Origin: Hydrogenophilales bacterium
Lineage (GTDB): Bacteria > Pseudomonadota > Gammaproteobacteria > Burkholderiales > Thiobacillaceae
Length of the DNA: 64,000 nucleotides
Direction of reading: 5' to 3'
Assembly: GCA_016703155.1 (NCBI GenBank)
Contig: JADJCP010000001.1
Span: 1,054,001 to 1,118,000 of the forward strand
Made by a program: the position numbers and the translations under genes. Within the stretch, counting starts at the first letter, position 1. Each line of letters starts with the position of its first letter. Shown in pieces: positions 34,869 to 43,794 of the stretch. The notes below the pieces were generated by a model. The model saw only the letters and a list, made by a program, of their open reading frames with translations. It did not search any database and was not told where the DNA came from.

Positions 34869-35488
34869 GACTTGAAGCGCTCCAGCACCTCGTCCATCTC
34901 GGCATCGGCAAGCAGCACCGGGGCGCCCAGCAGCGAGGCGCGCCAGAATTGCTCGCAAAGACTTTCCACCTCGACCGCCAGGGCCACGGCGCGCTCCAGA
35001 TCGACGCCCAGCGCGACCAGGCCGTGATTGGCCATCAGACAGGCCTTGCGCCCTTCGAGGGCAACCAGTACATGATCCGACAAGGACTGGGTGCCGAAGG
35101 TGGCGTAGTCGGCGCAACGGATGTCCTTGCCGCCGGCGACCGCGACCATGTAGTTGAAGGCCGGCAGGCCGCGCCGCAAACAGGCCAGTGACACCGCGAA
35201 CGGCGAGTGGACGTGCACCACGGCGTTGACCTCGGGCCGGGCGCGATAGATGTCCCGATGGATGCGCCATTCGCTGGAGGCCGGCCACGCGCCGAGGGCA
35301 TGGCCGGCCATGTCGACATAGACCACCTGTTCCGGCTCGATGGCCGCCGACGGCAGGCCGGAAGGGGTCACCAGAAAACCCACGTCGTGCCGGGCGCTGA
35401 CATTTCCGGAACTGCCGCGATTCAGGCGTTCTTCGACCGTGGCGCGCGCGGCGCGGGCGACGGCCCGACGCAATGCCTGTTTGTCCAT
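34850..35488 (-). CDS. Class II aldolase/adducin-family protein
   Basis: This 212-residue protein belongs to the zinc-dependent class II aldolase family (fuculose-phosphate aldolase-like). It has NRGSSGNVSARH, TPSGLPSAAIEPEQVVYVD, the Zn-binding HxH in VVHVHSPFA and NHGLVALG with the third His. Substrate cannot be predicted; relatives act in sugar phosphate and methionine-salvage pathways. I place the start at 35488, behind a GGGAG site, not at the upstream ATG of the long open frame. Confidence 0.87.
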   Translation of the reverse strand: MDKQALRRAVARAARATVEERLNRGSSGNVSARHDVGFLVTPSGLPSAAIEPEQVVYVDMAGHALGAWPASSEWRIHRDIYRARPEVNAVVHVHSPFAVSLACLRRGLPAFNYMVAVAGGKDIRCADYATFGTQSLSDHVLVALEGRKACLMANHGLVALGVDLERAVALAVEVESLCEQFWRASLLGAPVLLADAEMDEVLERFKSYGAGK

Positions 35489-35597
35489 GTATTGCTCCCA
35501 CATTTTCGGCATGACCATTATCAACCTATCAGCCTTGACAGCGGCGGGGCCGATCCCTAAAACGTCTGCATTGTTCATAAACCCATAGCCCGTCATC

Positions 35598-36674
35598 ATG
35601 AGTCCAGCCACATCGCCACGCATCATCGCCGCCCGTGCCGTCACCGATGTCCCGCCGGTGATCGAGGAACAGCTTGAGCCCGACGAGCGCGCCGACCTGA
35701 AGCAGCGCATCAAGCAGTTGATGCAGGCCCAGGACGCCATCCTGCTGGCGCACTACTACACCTCCGGCGATTTGCAGGATCTGGCCGTGGAAACCGGCGG
35801 CTGCGTCTCCGACTCGCTGGAGATGGCGCGCTTCGGCCATGCCTCGGGGGCGAAGACCCTGCTCGTCGCCGGCGTCCGCTTCATGGGCGAAACCGCGAAG
35901 ATACTCAATCCGGAAAAACGCGTGTTGATGCCCGACCTGGGGGCCGAGTGCTCGCTCGACCTGTCTTGCCCCGCCGACGATTTCACCGCCTTCTGCGACC
36001 AGCACCCGGAGCGCACCGTGGTGGTCTACGCCAACACCTCCGCCGCCGTGAAAGCGCGCGCCGACTGGATGGTGACTTCGAGCATCGCCGTCAAGGTGGT
36101 GCGTCATCTCCATGAGCAGGGTCAGAAGATCCTCTGGGCGCCGGACCGTTTTCTCGGCGATTACGTGCAGCGCGAAACCGGCGCCGATATGCTGATGTGG
36201 CAGGGCGCCTGCGTCGTCCACGAAAAATTCAAGGCCGACGGTATCCGCGACCTGAAACAGGAACACCCCGAGGCGGCTGTCCTGGTGCACCCCGAATCGC
36301 CGCGCGACGTCATCGCCCTGGCCGATGTCGTTGGTTCAACCACGCAACTGATCAAGGCCGTGGCCGACCTGGCCAACCCGACCTTCATCGTCGCCACCGA
36401 CAACGGCATCTTCCACAAAATGCGCGAAGTCGCCCCGGGCAAGCAGCTGATCGAGGCCCCCAGCGGCGGGCGTGGCGCGACCTGCATCTCCTGCGCCCAC
36501 TGCCCCTGGATGGCCATGAATGGTTTACGCAAGCTGTTACAGGTGCTTGAAACCGGCGGCAACGAAATCCATGTCCCACTGGCTGTTTGCGAGCAGGCCA
36601 AGCGCTGCATCACCCGCATGCTCGACTTCGCCGCTGTAACCGGCACGCCACTGCGCGGGCGCGGCGCGGACTGA
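35598..36674 (+). CDS. nadA: Quinolinate synthase
   Basis: This 358-residue [4Fe-4S] enzyme condenses iminoaspartate with dihydroxyacetone phosphate to quinolinate in NAD biosynthesis. Family landmarks include AILLAHYYTSGDLQDLA, GVRFMGETAKILNPEKRVLMPD, AECSLDLSCP, VVVYANTSAAVKARADW, HPESP and the C-terminal CISCAHCPWMAMN. The cluster cysteines are expected to be one near residue 115, one in the CISCAHC region and one in EQAKRCITRML. nadB and nadC are not in the window. It is divergent from the aldolase gene with a 109-bp gap. Confidence 0.97.
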   Translation: MSPATSPRIIAARAVTDVPPVIEEQLEPDERADLKQRIKQLMQAQDAILLAHYYTSGDLQDLAVETGGCVSDSLEMARFGHASGAKTLLVAGVRFMGETAKILNPEKRVLMPDLGAECSLDLSCPADDFTAFCDQHPERTVVVYANTSAAVKARADWMVTSSIAVKVVRHLHEQGQKILWAPDRFLGDYVQRETGADMLMWQGACVVHEKFKADGIRDLKQEHPEAAVLVHPESPRDVIALADVVGSTTQLIKAVADLANPTFIVATDNGIFHKMREVAPGKQLIEAPSGGRGATCISCAHCPWMAMNGLRKLLQVLETGGNEIHVPLAVCEQAKRCITRMLDFAAVTGTPLRGRGAD

Positions 36675-36797
36675 TCCTGGGGCACCGCAACAAAGCTAAA
36701 ATGCAGGGCGGTTATACTGTGAACCGCAACATAGGCTGACAAGGAGAAAGCGTCGCAGAATCGGCGCTCTTTTCATAACCTCGGTAGGAGTATAGCG

Positions 36798-37217
36798 ATG
36801 AGCATGATGCAGGAATTCAAAGAGTTCGCGATGCGCGGCAATGTCGTCGATCTGGCCGTGGGCGTAATCATCGGCGGCGCCTTCGGCAAGATCGTCGACT
36901 CCCTGGTGAAGGATGTCATCATGCCGGTCGTCGGCAAGGCCATGGGCGACGTCGACTTCAAACAGCTCTATATAAATCTGGGCGACCAGGTCTTCGAAAC
37001 TCTGGATGCCGCCGAAAAAGCCGGGGCGCCGTTGATCAAGTACGGCGCCTTCATCAACACCATCGTCGATTTCATCATCGTCGCCTTCGTCATCTTCATG
37101 GTCGTCAAGTCCATCAACAAGATGAAGCGCGAGGCCCCGCCGGCCCCCGCCGAAGCGCCCGCCACCCCGGAAGATGTCCTGCTGCTGCGCGAGATCCGCG
37201 ACAGCCTGAGGAAATAA
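36798..37217 (+). CDS. mscL: Large-conductance mechanosensitive channel
   Basis: This 139-residue inner-membrane protein is MscL, a pressure-release channel opened by membrane tension. It has the N-terminal amphipathic helix (MQEFKEFAMRGN), the pore helix VVDLAVGVIIGGAFGKIVDSLV, a periplasmic loop, the second helix INTIVDFIIVAFVIFMVV, and the conserved cytoplasmic end PEDVLLLREIRDSL. A GTAGGAG ribosome binding site precedes the ATG. The OmpA-like gene starts 18 bp downstream, possibly as a cell-envelope operon. Confidence 0.97.
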   Translation: MSMMQEFKEFAMRGNVVDLAVGVIIGGAFGKIVDSLVKDVIMPVVGKAMGDVDFKQLYINLGDQVFETLDAAEKAGAPLIKYGAFINTIVDFIIVAFVIFMVVKSINKMKREAPPAPAEAPATPEDVLLLREIRDSLRK

Positions 37218-37235
37218 GCCCACCAAGGAGTAGTC

Positions 37236-39368
37236 ATGACACCGAAGCCCCTTTCCATCGCCCTGGCCGCGGCGCTACTGAGCCTGTCCATGCAGGCACA
37301 TGCCCTCGACGACCGCTGGTATCTCGCACCGACGCTGGGTTATCTGAATTTGGATAACGCGCTGCATGCGGATGACGGCCTGGGTCTGGGGCTCGCGCTG
37401 GGCAAAGCCCTGAACGAGCGCTGGAATATGGAATTCGGTGTGCGTGGCAACACGCTCGACCACGCTTCGGGCAGCGACCTGAAGCAACGCGGGATGGGCG
37501 TCGACGGCCTGTATTTCTTCGACCGCAACCCCAGCTTCGCACCCTACGCGGTGCTCGGCTTGGGCTACTTGCGTTCCAGTCTGCCGGGCGAGGCCGACAA
37601 CGGCTTCAGCGCCAACCTCGGCGTGGGCTTCCTGAAGCAATTGACGGATAGCATCGCCCTGCGCGCCGACGCACGTTATCGCTGGGCCGAGAACTCACTC
37701 GCCGGCGCCGGGTCGCAGATGGACGACTGGCTGATCAACCTGGGGCTGCATATCCCCCTGGGGGCCAAATCGGCAAGCCCCGCGGCCGCCCCGATGAGCA
37801 TGGCCCCGGCGCCTGCCGCGCCGCCGCCGGAACCCATCGTCAAGGCCGACCCCATACCCGCGCCGGTGCTGGCACCCGTGCCGGCTGCGGTTCCGACGCC
37901 GGCTACACCTACGCCCGAAACCGCGACGCCCGTGGCCGCCCCGACAAGCGTGACCACCGCGCCTGTCGCAGTACCACCGGAACCCGTCGTCAAGGCCGAC
38001 CCCATACCCGCACCGGTGCTGGCACCCGAGCCGGCTACCGTTCCGACGCCGGCCATGCCTGTGCCCGAAACCGCAATGCCCGTGGCTGCCCCGACAAGCG
38101 TGACCACCGCGCCTATCGCAGTACCACCGGAGCCGGTCGTCAAGGCCGATCCCATACCCGCACCAGTGCTGGCACCCGAGCCGGCTACCGTTTCGGCACC
38201 TGCCATGCCTGTGCCCGAAACCGTATCGCCCATGGCTGTTGCAGCCGTAACCACGACGCCGATCGCACTCGCGCCCGTCGTGGCCACGCCTATCGTGCCC
38301 GTGGACAGCGATCATGACGGAGTCGCCGACAGCGCGGACAAATGCCCGAACACGCCCGCCGGTCGCATGGTCAATGCCGATGGCTGCGAACTGGATGGCG
38401 ACGCCGACGGTGTTGTCGATGGCAACGATACTTGTCCGGCCACGCCGTCTGGCCGTAGCGTAAACGCGCTGGGTTGCGAACTCGACGGGGACGGCGATGG
38501 TGTCGTCGATGCCCTGGACAAGTGCCCCGCCACCCCGACGGGCCACAAAGTCAATGCGGATGGCTGCGAACTGGATGGCGACGCCGACGGTGTTGTCGAT
38601 GGCCTCGATGCTTGCCCGGCTACGCCGTCTGGCCGTAGCGTAAACGCGCTGGGTTGCGAACTCGACGGCGATGCCGATGGCACCGTCGACGCCCTGGACA
38701 AGTGCCCCGCCACGCCGACCGGCCGCAAAGTCAATGCCGATGGTTGCGAACTGGATGGGGATGTCGACGGTATCGTCGATGCACTCGATAGCTGCCCCGC
38801 CACCCCGCCAGGCCGGACCGTGAACCCTCTGGGTTGCGAACTCGACGGCGACGCCGATGGTGTCGTCGATGCCCTGGACATGTGTTCCGCCACCCCGGCC
38901 GGCCGCAAGGTCAGCGCCAAGGGGTGCGAACTCGACGGCGATGGCGACGGTATCGTCGATGCCCTGGATCAATGCCCGTTCACACCCGCCGGCGACAAGG
39001 TGGACGACAAGGGTTGTACCCTGGCCAGTACGATCATCCTGAAGGGCGTCAATTTCGACAGCAACACCGCCAAGCTCCGGCCGGAGTCCAAGCCCGTTCT
39101 GGATCAGGCCGCCGAAGTCCTGAAGCGCTACCCGCATATCGCCGTCGAGGTCGCCGGTCACACCGACAAGATGGGCGATACCGACTACAACAAGGCGTTG
39201 TCGGAGAAGCGCGCCGGCGCCGTGTGCGATTACTTCATCCTGAAGGGCATCGAGGCGCAGCGCCTGCGGGCGAAGGGCTATGGCGAGTCGCTGCCGATCG
39301 CCGACAACAAGAGCAAATACGGTCGCGAGGAAAACCGCCGCGTCGAACTACGCCTCGAAGCGAAATAA
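37236..39368 (+). CDS. OmpA-family outer-membrane protein with thrombospondin type 3 repeats
   Basis: This 710-residue protein has a signal peptide, an eight-strand OmpA-like beta-barrel (about residues 24-185), a Pro/Ala-rich linker made of three 50-residue repeats (37824-38273), eight 30-residue thrombospondin type 3 calcium-binding repeats (38301-39020; unit LDGDADGVVDALDKCPAT) and a C-terminal OmpA peptidoglycan-binding domain with VNFDSNTAKLRPES, VAGHTDKMGDTDYNKALSEKRA and YGESLPI. Each type 3 repeat has two Cys, so 16 Cys may form disulfides. It links outer membrane and peptidoglycan; the linker could span a wide periplasm. A strong terminator follows. Confidence 0.95.
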   Translation: MTPKPLSIALAAALLSLSMQAHALDDRWYLAPTLGYLNLDNALHADDGLGLGLALGKALNERWNMEFGVRGNTLDHASGSDLKQRGMGVDGLYFFDRNPSFAPYAVLGLGYLRSSLPGEADNGFSANLGVGFLKQLTDSIALRADARYRWAENSLAGAGSQMDDWLINLGLHIPLGAKSASPAAAPMSMAPAPAAPPPEPIVKADPIPAPVLAPVPAAVPTPATPTPETATPVAAPTSVTTAPVAVPPEPVVKADPIPAPVLAPEPATVPTPAMPVPETAMPVAAPTSVTTAPIAVPPEPVVKADPIPAPVLAPEPATVSAPAMPVPETVSPMAVAAVTTTPIALAPVVATPIVPVDSDHDGVADSADKCPNTPAGRMVNADGCELDGDADGVVDGNDTCPATPSGRSVNALGCELDGDGDGVVDALDKCPATPTGHKVNADGCELDGDADGVVDGLDACPATPSGRSVNALGCELDGDADGTVDALDKCPATPTGRKVNADGCELDGDVDGIVDALDSCPATPPGRTVNPLGCELDGDADGVVDALDMCSATPAGRKVSAKGCELDGDGDGIVDALDQCPFTPAGDKVDDKGCTLASTIILKGVNFDSNTAKLRPESKPVLDQAAEVLKRYPHIAVEVAGHTDKMGDTDYNKALSEKRAGAVCDYFILKGIEAQRLRAKGYGESLPIADNKSKYGREENRRVELRLEAK
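37824..38273 (+). repeat. Three 150-bp tandem repeats encoding a Pro-rich linker
   Basis: Repeat units start at 37824, 37974 and 38124 and encode variants of PPEPVVKADPIPAPVLAPEP. The last copy is the most diverged. Such units are prone to slippage, so copy number may vary between strains. Confidence 0.85.
38301..39020 (+). repeat. Eight 90-bp tandem repeats encoding thrombospondin type 3 motifs
   Basis: Eight units of exactly 90 bp each encode 30 residues with DxDxDG calcium-binding loops and two Cys. Units 2 and 4 and units 3 and 5 are almost identical in DNA, which suggests duplication of a two-unit block. Confidence 0.9.
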
Positions 39369-39387
39369 CCGTCCCACTCTCACTCCA

Positions 39388-39411
39388 GCCGCCCGCGGGC
39401 GGCTTTTTTTT
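39388..39411 (+). terminator. Rho-independent terminator after OmpA-like gene
   Basis: GCCGCCCGCGGGCGGC is a perfect self-complementary stem followed by eight T residues. It ends the mscL/ompA-like transcript. Confidence 0.93.
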
Positions 39412-39444
39412 GCCCGATAATCGACCCATGGAAAGCGACGCTTC

Positions 39445-40791
39445 GTGACCCCCGCCAGACCCGACCCGGCCGCCGCGTCGGCATGGCATCTGCTCCTGCT
39501 GGGCGCGGCCACGCTGCTGGCCTACGGCAACAGTCTGCAAGCGGGTTTCCAGTTCGACGATTTCAATGTCATCGCCCTGAACGATGCCGTGCACAGCCTT
39601 CAGGCCTGGTGGGCATCGATGCCCGGCATCCGGCCCCTGCTGAAGCTGTCCTACGCCGCCAACTGGGCATTGGACAGCCAGCCCTACGGTTTTCATCTGG
39701 CCAACCTCATCGTTCATTTCGGCAACGTCCTGCTGGCCTACGCGCTGATGCACTACTGGGCAGCGCGCACCGGCCCGGCGGCAACACGGCCCGACCGGGT
39801 CGCCCTGATCGGCGCACTCATCTTCGCCCTGCATCCGGCGAACACCGAAGCGGTGACCTACATCTCGGGGCGTTCGGTTTCGCTCATGGCCTGGTTCTAT
39901 CTCGCCGGTCTGGTGCTTTTTCTGCGCCAGGTCGGCCCGGTGGCGCGCGGCCAACCTCGGGCATTCGCCGTGCTGGCCTTTCTGCTGGCCCTGAGCGTCA
40001 AGGAAATCGCCGTCACCCTGCCCGTTGCCTTGATCCTGACACTCTGGTTCTGCGACCGCCCCCGAATCCAGACCACTTGGCCAATCTGGCTGGCCAGCCT
40101 GCTCGGGCTATTGCTGCTGATAAGCCTGGAACGCTACCGGCAATTCTTCGCCACCAGCCTGGAAACGCGCACCCTGGCCGAGAACCTGCTGACCCAGATC
40201 GAAGGCCTGCACTATCTGATCACCCGCCCCCTGTTCGGTCTGCGCCTGAACATCGACCCGGCTCTGCCCACCCATCTCGCGCTGACCTCGGCGCTCGCCT
40301 GGAAACTGCTGATTCCGGGTTTAGCGCTGCTCCTGGCGCTCTGGCAATGGCGCCGACGCCCCTGGCTGAGCCTGGGCATCGCCTGGTTCTTTCTGCATCT
40401 GGCGCCCACCAACTCGCTGCTGGCGCGCCTGGATGTCGCCAACGACCGGCAACTCTACCTGGCCATGCTCGGCCCGGCCTTCATCATGGCGATGTTCATC
40501 CAGCGCTGGGTCTGGCTGCTACGCTGGCCCACGGTAGTCGGCCTCGCATTCGTTCTCGGCAGCGCCAGCCACGCGCGCAATGCCGACTACCGCGACGAGA
40601 TCAGCCTCTGGCGGGCCACCACCGGCGACGCCCCGGACAAGGCGCGTCCCTGGAACAACCTGGGCTACGCCTACCAGATCGCCGGCCGCAAGGACGAAGC
40701 CATCGCCGCCTATCGGCGTGCCCTGAGCATCGACCCGGCGTATGAAAAACCCAAGGCCAACCTGCGCGAAATGGGCGTCGCCGCGCCCTGA
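39445..40791 (+). CDS. TMTC-like multi-membrane protein with C-terminal TPR
   Basis: This 448-residue protein has about ten membrane helices and ends in a TPR motif (ARPWNNLGYAYQIAGRKDEAIAAYRRALSIDPAY). The first loop has FQFDDFNVI, whose Asp pair recalls the catalytic DD/DE of GT-C glycosyltransferases (PMT/TMTC type), then PLLKLSYAANW, GFHLANLIVHFGNVLLAY and HPANTEAVTYISGRSVSLMAWFYL. Similar proteins are annotated as O-mannosyltransferase-like or DUF1736 proteins. It is probably a lipid-linked-sugar glycosyltransferase of unknown target. The start is GTG at 39445; the ATG at 39429 is in another frame and stops at once. Confidence 0.83.
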   Translation: MTPARPDPAAASAWHLLLLGAATLLAYGNSLQAGFQFDDFNVIALNDAVHSLQAWWASMPGIRPLLKLSYAANWALDSQPYGFHLANLIVHFGNVLLAYALMHYWAARTGPAATRPDRVALIGALIFALHPANTEAVTYISGRSVSLMAWFYLAGLVLFLRQVGPVARGQPRAFAVLAFLLALSVKEIAVTLPVALILTLWFCDRPRIQTTWPIWLASLLGLLLLISLERYRQFFATSLETRTLAENLLTQIEGLHYLITRPLFGLRLNIDPALPTHLALTSALAWKLLIPGLALLLALWQWRRRPWLSLGIAWFFLHLAPTNSLLARLDVANDRQLYLAMLGPAFIMAMFIQRWVWLLRWPTVVGLAFVLGSASHARNADYRDEISLWRATTGDAPDKARPWNNLGYAYQIAGRKDEAIAAYRRALSIDPAYEKPKANLREMGVAAP

Positions 40792-40792
40792 T

Positions 40793-40960
40793 TTACTCGG
40801 GAGGCGGATCTTCCTGGTAGATCTTCTGGACGGCGATCGGTGCGGCATCCGTACCGGGAGCCGCTTGCAATAGACGATGGGCACCGAGCCGGGTGAAGCC
40901 CGCAGGGGCGTCGCCGTACCGTAGGTCGGCAAGGACACGCCTGCCTGTGATATCGGGCAT
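40793..40960 (-). CDS. Doubtful 55-residue ORF between membrane protein and methyltransferase
   Basis: An open frame beginning MPDITGRRVLADLRYGDAP has codon use similar to the local genes but no ribosome binding site and no recognised family. It could be a gene remnant or chance ORF. It fills most of the 213-bp gap before the lower-GC island. Confidence 0.22.
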   Translation of the reverse strand: MPDITGRRVLADLRYGDAPAGFTRLGAHRLLQAAPGTDAAPIAVQKIYQEDPPPE

Positions 40961-41004
40961 AAAATCGTGGGTAAATTAATACTTACATAGGACGACTGGA
41001 TAAC

Positions 41005-41895
41005 GTGACTGACGAGGCACATTGGGATATTCGCGCGCTTCAGGCACGCATCGCCGACGGTCCCCAGAGAATCAGGTATCCGGCGGGTTCACCAGACAAC
41101 CTGGAAACAGAAAAATATATCGAATATCTAGGTCGTCATTTGCATAACGCGGGAAAAAACCCGGCGGATGCAGATGTCGTCGTCTTGGGCATGACACCAG
41201 AAATTCGTCTTGCATTACATGAATTTGGGTATGGCGTTACCTGCGTAGACAATAGCGATCAGGCTATCGAACTGTTCAGGGACTGGATTCCTCCAGCGTA
41301 TCGACAAAGGGAAACCATCAAACGCAGTGACTGGACTGCCTATGCCTCAACCGCCGGCAAGAGTATCGACGCCTTCCTCGGTGATGGCGTTCTGGCCAAC
41401 TTTCCCGATGTCGGTTCATGTCGCGACCTGCTCTGTGCGTTGTTCCAAGCGCTTACCCCGGGTGGAGTTTGTATCTTTCGACTCACGTCATTGCCTTCTC
41501 GATATATTGAGCTTCCATCCTTGAGCCATGAATATATCCGTCAGTTCAGGAATAACGACCTGGACCCATATGAATTCGGTTTTGCAATTCGTAAATTTGG
41601 CTTTCTTGATCGCGCCTATGATGCGAAAAATTTTATACTTAACAACCAGCTTGTATTTGAGCTTCTTCGGGAGATGCACATGAATTCAAAACTATCCGAA
41701 GAAGAGTACGCGGCAACGCAGCGGTATCAATTTTACGGGCCTAATCTGCTGATGCCCCGGGACAAACTGAAAACCTTAATCGCGGAATGCGGGTTTCAGG
41801 TTGAGACACACCGATTAAACGGTCGTCACTGGTATGACTACTACTCATTTTATGTTTGTTCAAAACGTAGCCCGGCTTGCACTGTGGACAGGTGA
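41005..41895 (+). CDS. Class I SAM-dependent methyltransferase of the biosynthetic-looking island
   Basis: This 296-residue protein has a class I methyltransferase core with DVVVLGMTPEIRLALHEFG (degenerate motif I), VTCVDNSDQAIELF and GGVCIFRLTSLP. Motif I lacks the usual GxGxG, reading LGMTPE, so the binding loop is unusual. The C-terminal region (YGPNLLMPRDKLKTLIAECGFQVE) is typical of methyltransferases that finish with a hydrophobic strand. The gene starts with GTG at 41005. It is convergent with the P450 operon and has the same lower G+C. Confidence 0.78.
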   Translation: MTDEAHWDIRALQARIADGPQRIRYPAGSPDNLETEKYIEYLGRHLHNAGKNPADADVVVLGMTPEIRLALHEFGYGVTCVDNSDQAIELFRDWIPPAYRQRETIKRSDWTAYASTAGKSIDAFLGDGVLANFPDVGSCRDLLCALFQALTPGGVCIFRLTSLPSRYIELPSLSHEYIRQFRNNDLDPYEFGFAIRKFGFLDRAYDAKNFILNNQLVFELLREMHMNSKLSEEEYAATQRYQFYGPNLLMPRDKLKTLIAECGFQVETHRLNGRHWYDYYSFYVCSKRSPACTVDR

Positions 41896-41985
41896 CGCAG
41901 CATCTGTGTCGCTGCATCGCAAAATGCGCTCTGCTTGTGAAGGCGGGCGGTGGCGCGGCTTGAAAACACATGAAGCAAAATGACA

Positions 41986-43203
41986 TCAGGTGTTTGCTTC
42001 ACGGCTTGTCGCCAATGGGCTCATCAGCTCGATCGTTAACGACTCAAGTCCTCTGAAGAATGAGTTGTTTTTCCATGCCGGGCCAGTTTGCGTCAAGCGT
42101 GACCTGGATAAACATTCGATAATGCATTTGATCGCAATTTCAGCTTCCATGCGAGCCAGATTCTTACCAATGCAATTATGTGCGCCGACGCCGAATGCCA
42201 AATGTGGATTTGGACTGCGTTGTATGTCAAACCCATCCGGGTTTTGAAAAATCTTCTCGTCTCGATTTGCCGATCCGATAATAGCTGCAAGCGGTTGACC
42301 CGGATCAACAATACAAGCTCCGACCTGAATTCTGGTCGTGGCAACTCTAAATGTCGAACGTTGCGCCGGGCTTTCATATCGCAATATTTCTTCAACCGCC
42401 CCTGAAATCAATTCCGGGCGCTGCAACAATAATTTCAGTTGCGACGGATGAGACAGCAAGAGCCACAGCCCATTGCCAATCAGATCGATAGTAGTTTCAT
42501 GCCCGGCCAGCAATAACAATATCAACGTGCCAATCAATTCATCACGTGACGTTTGTCCGTCTCGCTCTTGAACCAGCAAGTGTGTGATCAGACCATTTTT
42601 CGTGTTGGCCGAGTGTGCGTCGATCTTTGCGGATAAGTACCCGGACAATTCGGCAAGGCTTGCTATCCGGTTATTCCTGATTTCATCGGTTACCTGAAGC
42701 GAATCGATCATGATCGCTTTTGACCATTTCCTGATCTGACCTAGATCGCCGGGCGGTATCTCGATGATATGCGCTATCACCTGCAAAGGTAATTGCATGG
42801 CATAGTCATTGATAAGATCGGCGAATTGCCTGCGCTGCAACCCTCCAACCAACTCTGTCGCGATAACCTCAATCACCGGCTCCAGCGCCTGAACCGCAGG
42901 CATTGAAAAAAATGCGGTCACCAACCGACGCAATCTGACATGATCAGGTCCGTCGCGATTGAGCGGATTAAGATAGAATTGGGATGTACATTCTTGTGTG
43001 TTTTGCGATGGCGCGTATTTTCTGATTACTGTCGATTTTTTGAAAATCGTCAGCGCATCCGCATAACTCCCGAAGAGCCATATTCCAGAGCTATCATAAT
43101 CCTGCGAGAGTGGCGCCCATATTGGCCGGCCCGATTTTCGAATCTCGGCATAATATGGATATGGGTTTCTGGTAAATTCCGGATTGTTTACATCTAGTAT
43201 CAT
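41986..43203 (-). CDS. Cytochrome P450
   Basis: This 405-residue soluble bacterial P450 has the I-helix AGHETT, the ExxR motif in EEILRYESP, and the heme loop FGVGAHNCIG with Cys344 as thiolate ligand. The N-terminal DVNNPEFTRNPYPYYAEIRKSGR is typical of class I P450s of natural-product pathways. Redox partners are not adjacent. The ATG at 43203 is chosen; a TTG at 43248 opens the frame earlier. It is last in the ligase-hotdog-P450 run (47 bp after the hotdog gene), so it probably oxidises the product of that pathway. G+C is lower than in neighbouring core genes. Confidence 0.93.
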   Translation of the reverse strand: MILDVNNPEFTRNPYPYYAEIRKSGRPIWAPLSQDYDSSGIWLFGSYADALTIFKKSTVIRKYAPSQNTQECTSQFYLNPLNRDGPDHVRLRRLVTAFFSMPAVQALEPVIEVIATELVGGLQRRQFADLINDYAMQLPLQVIAHIIEIPPGDLGQIRKWSKAIMIDSLQVTDEIRNNRIASLAELSGYLSAKIDAHSANTKNGLITHLLVQERDGQTSRDELIGTLILLLLAGHETTIDLIGNGLWLLLSHPSQLKLLLQRPELISGAVEEILRYESPAQRSTFRVATTRIQVGACIVDPGQPLAAIIGSANRDEKIFQNPDGFDIQRSPNPHLAFGVGAHNCIGKNLARMEAEIAIKCIIECLSRSRLTQTGPAWKNNSFFRGLESLTIELMSPLATSREANT

Positions 43204-43249
43204 ACCCACTCGCTGAACGTTCTGAGCACCGAAATTCCATGATAGCAAT

Positions 43250-43759
43250 TCACGATAGAAGCGCCTTTATCCATATCTCGAATAAACCGTCCTGGCTGTC
43301 CGTCACGCTGTGTTTTGCAAGACTGTAATAGGTCTCGCCCTGCTTCCGGATGTTCTTGAAGTGCGATTCCACGGATATTCTGTTTCTATCGCGGACCGGA
43401 CGGATCGTTTTGATGCCTGACTCGAGCATCCATACCTCTCGTGTCTTCTCGCGAAGTCCGGCCCATGCATGCATGTGGATGATCTGCAACTGGGAAACAA
43501 ATTCCATTGCAGTAATGAAAGAAAGATGGAACCCCGTACCGTCGGCTCCGGATAAATAAACACTATCCATCGATACCACGGCGGTCAGACTGTCATCGAC
43601 TATCAGAACTTCCTCTATCCGCCAGGATTCAAGCTTACGACCGCCACCCAAGTAGGGTGATGATAGAGCGACAATATCCGCCGGCCCCAAACGTACAGCC
43701 GGCTCAGGGTTCTCTGTCAGGCGGTCCGGCATCTCGTTCATGTTACCCCTGTGATTCAT
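43250..43759 (-). CDS. Possible hotdog-fold protein (FcoT-like) between ligase and P450
   Basis: This 169-residue protein has one likely long helix (GTGFHLSFITAMEFVSQLQIIHMHAWAGL) packed by strand-rich segments (WRIEEVLIVDDSLTAVVSMDSVYLSG; IKTIRPVRDRNRISVESHFKNIRK; GLFEIWIKALL). The layout resembles hotdog thioesterases/dehydratases, and the sequence around the helix recalls mycobacterial FcoT, but I see no certain catalytic residues. GGAG lies 8 bp upstream of the ATG. It starts 35 bp after the ligase stop and is followed by the P450, so it likely acts on an acyl or amino-acyl intermediate of the same pathway. Confidence 0.5.
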   Translation of the reverse strand: MNHRGNMNEMPDRLTENPEPAVRLGPADIVALSSPYLGGGRKLESWRIEEVLIVDDSLTAVVSMDSVYLSGADGTGFHLSFITAMEFVSQLQIIHMHAWAGLREKTREVWMLESGIKTIRPVRDRNRISVESHFKNIRKQGETYYSLAKHSVTDSQDGLFEIWIKALLS

Positions 43760-43794
43760 ATCAACTCCAGCTGCCCTGGGACAACCGGCATTAG

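Noticed and set aside
38301..39020. Regular 90-bp repeats considered as a CRISPR array
   Set aside because: The repeats are contiguous, in frame and encode thrombospondin type 3 motifs; there are no unique spacers.
37695..39161. 488-codon minus-strand frame in the OmpA-like gene
   Set aside because: Its repetitive content only mirrors the tandem repeats of the plus-strand gene.
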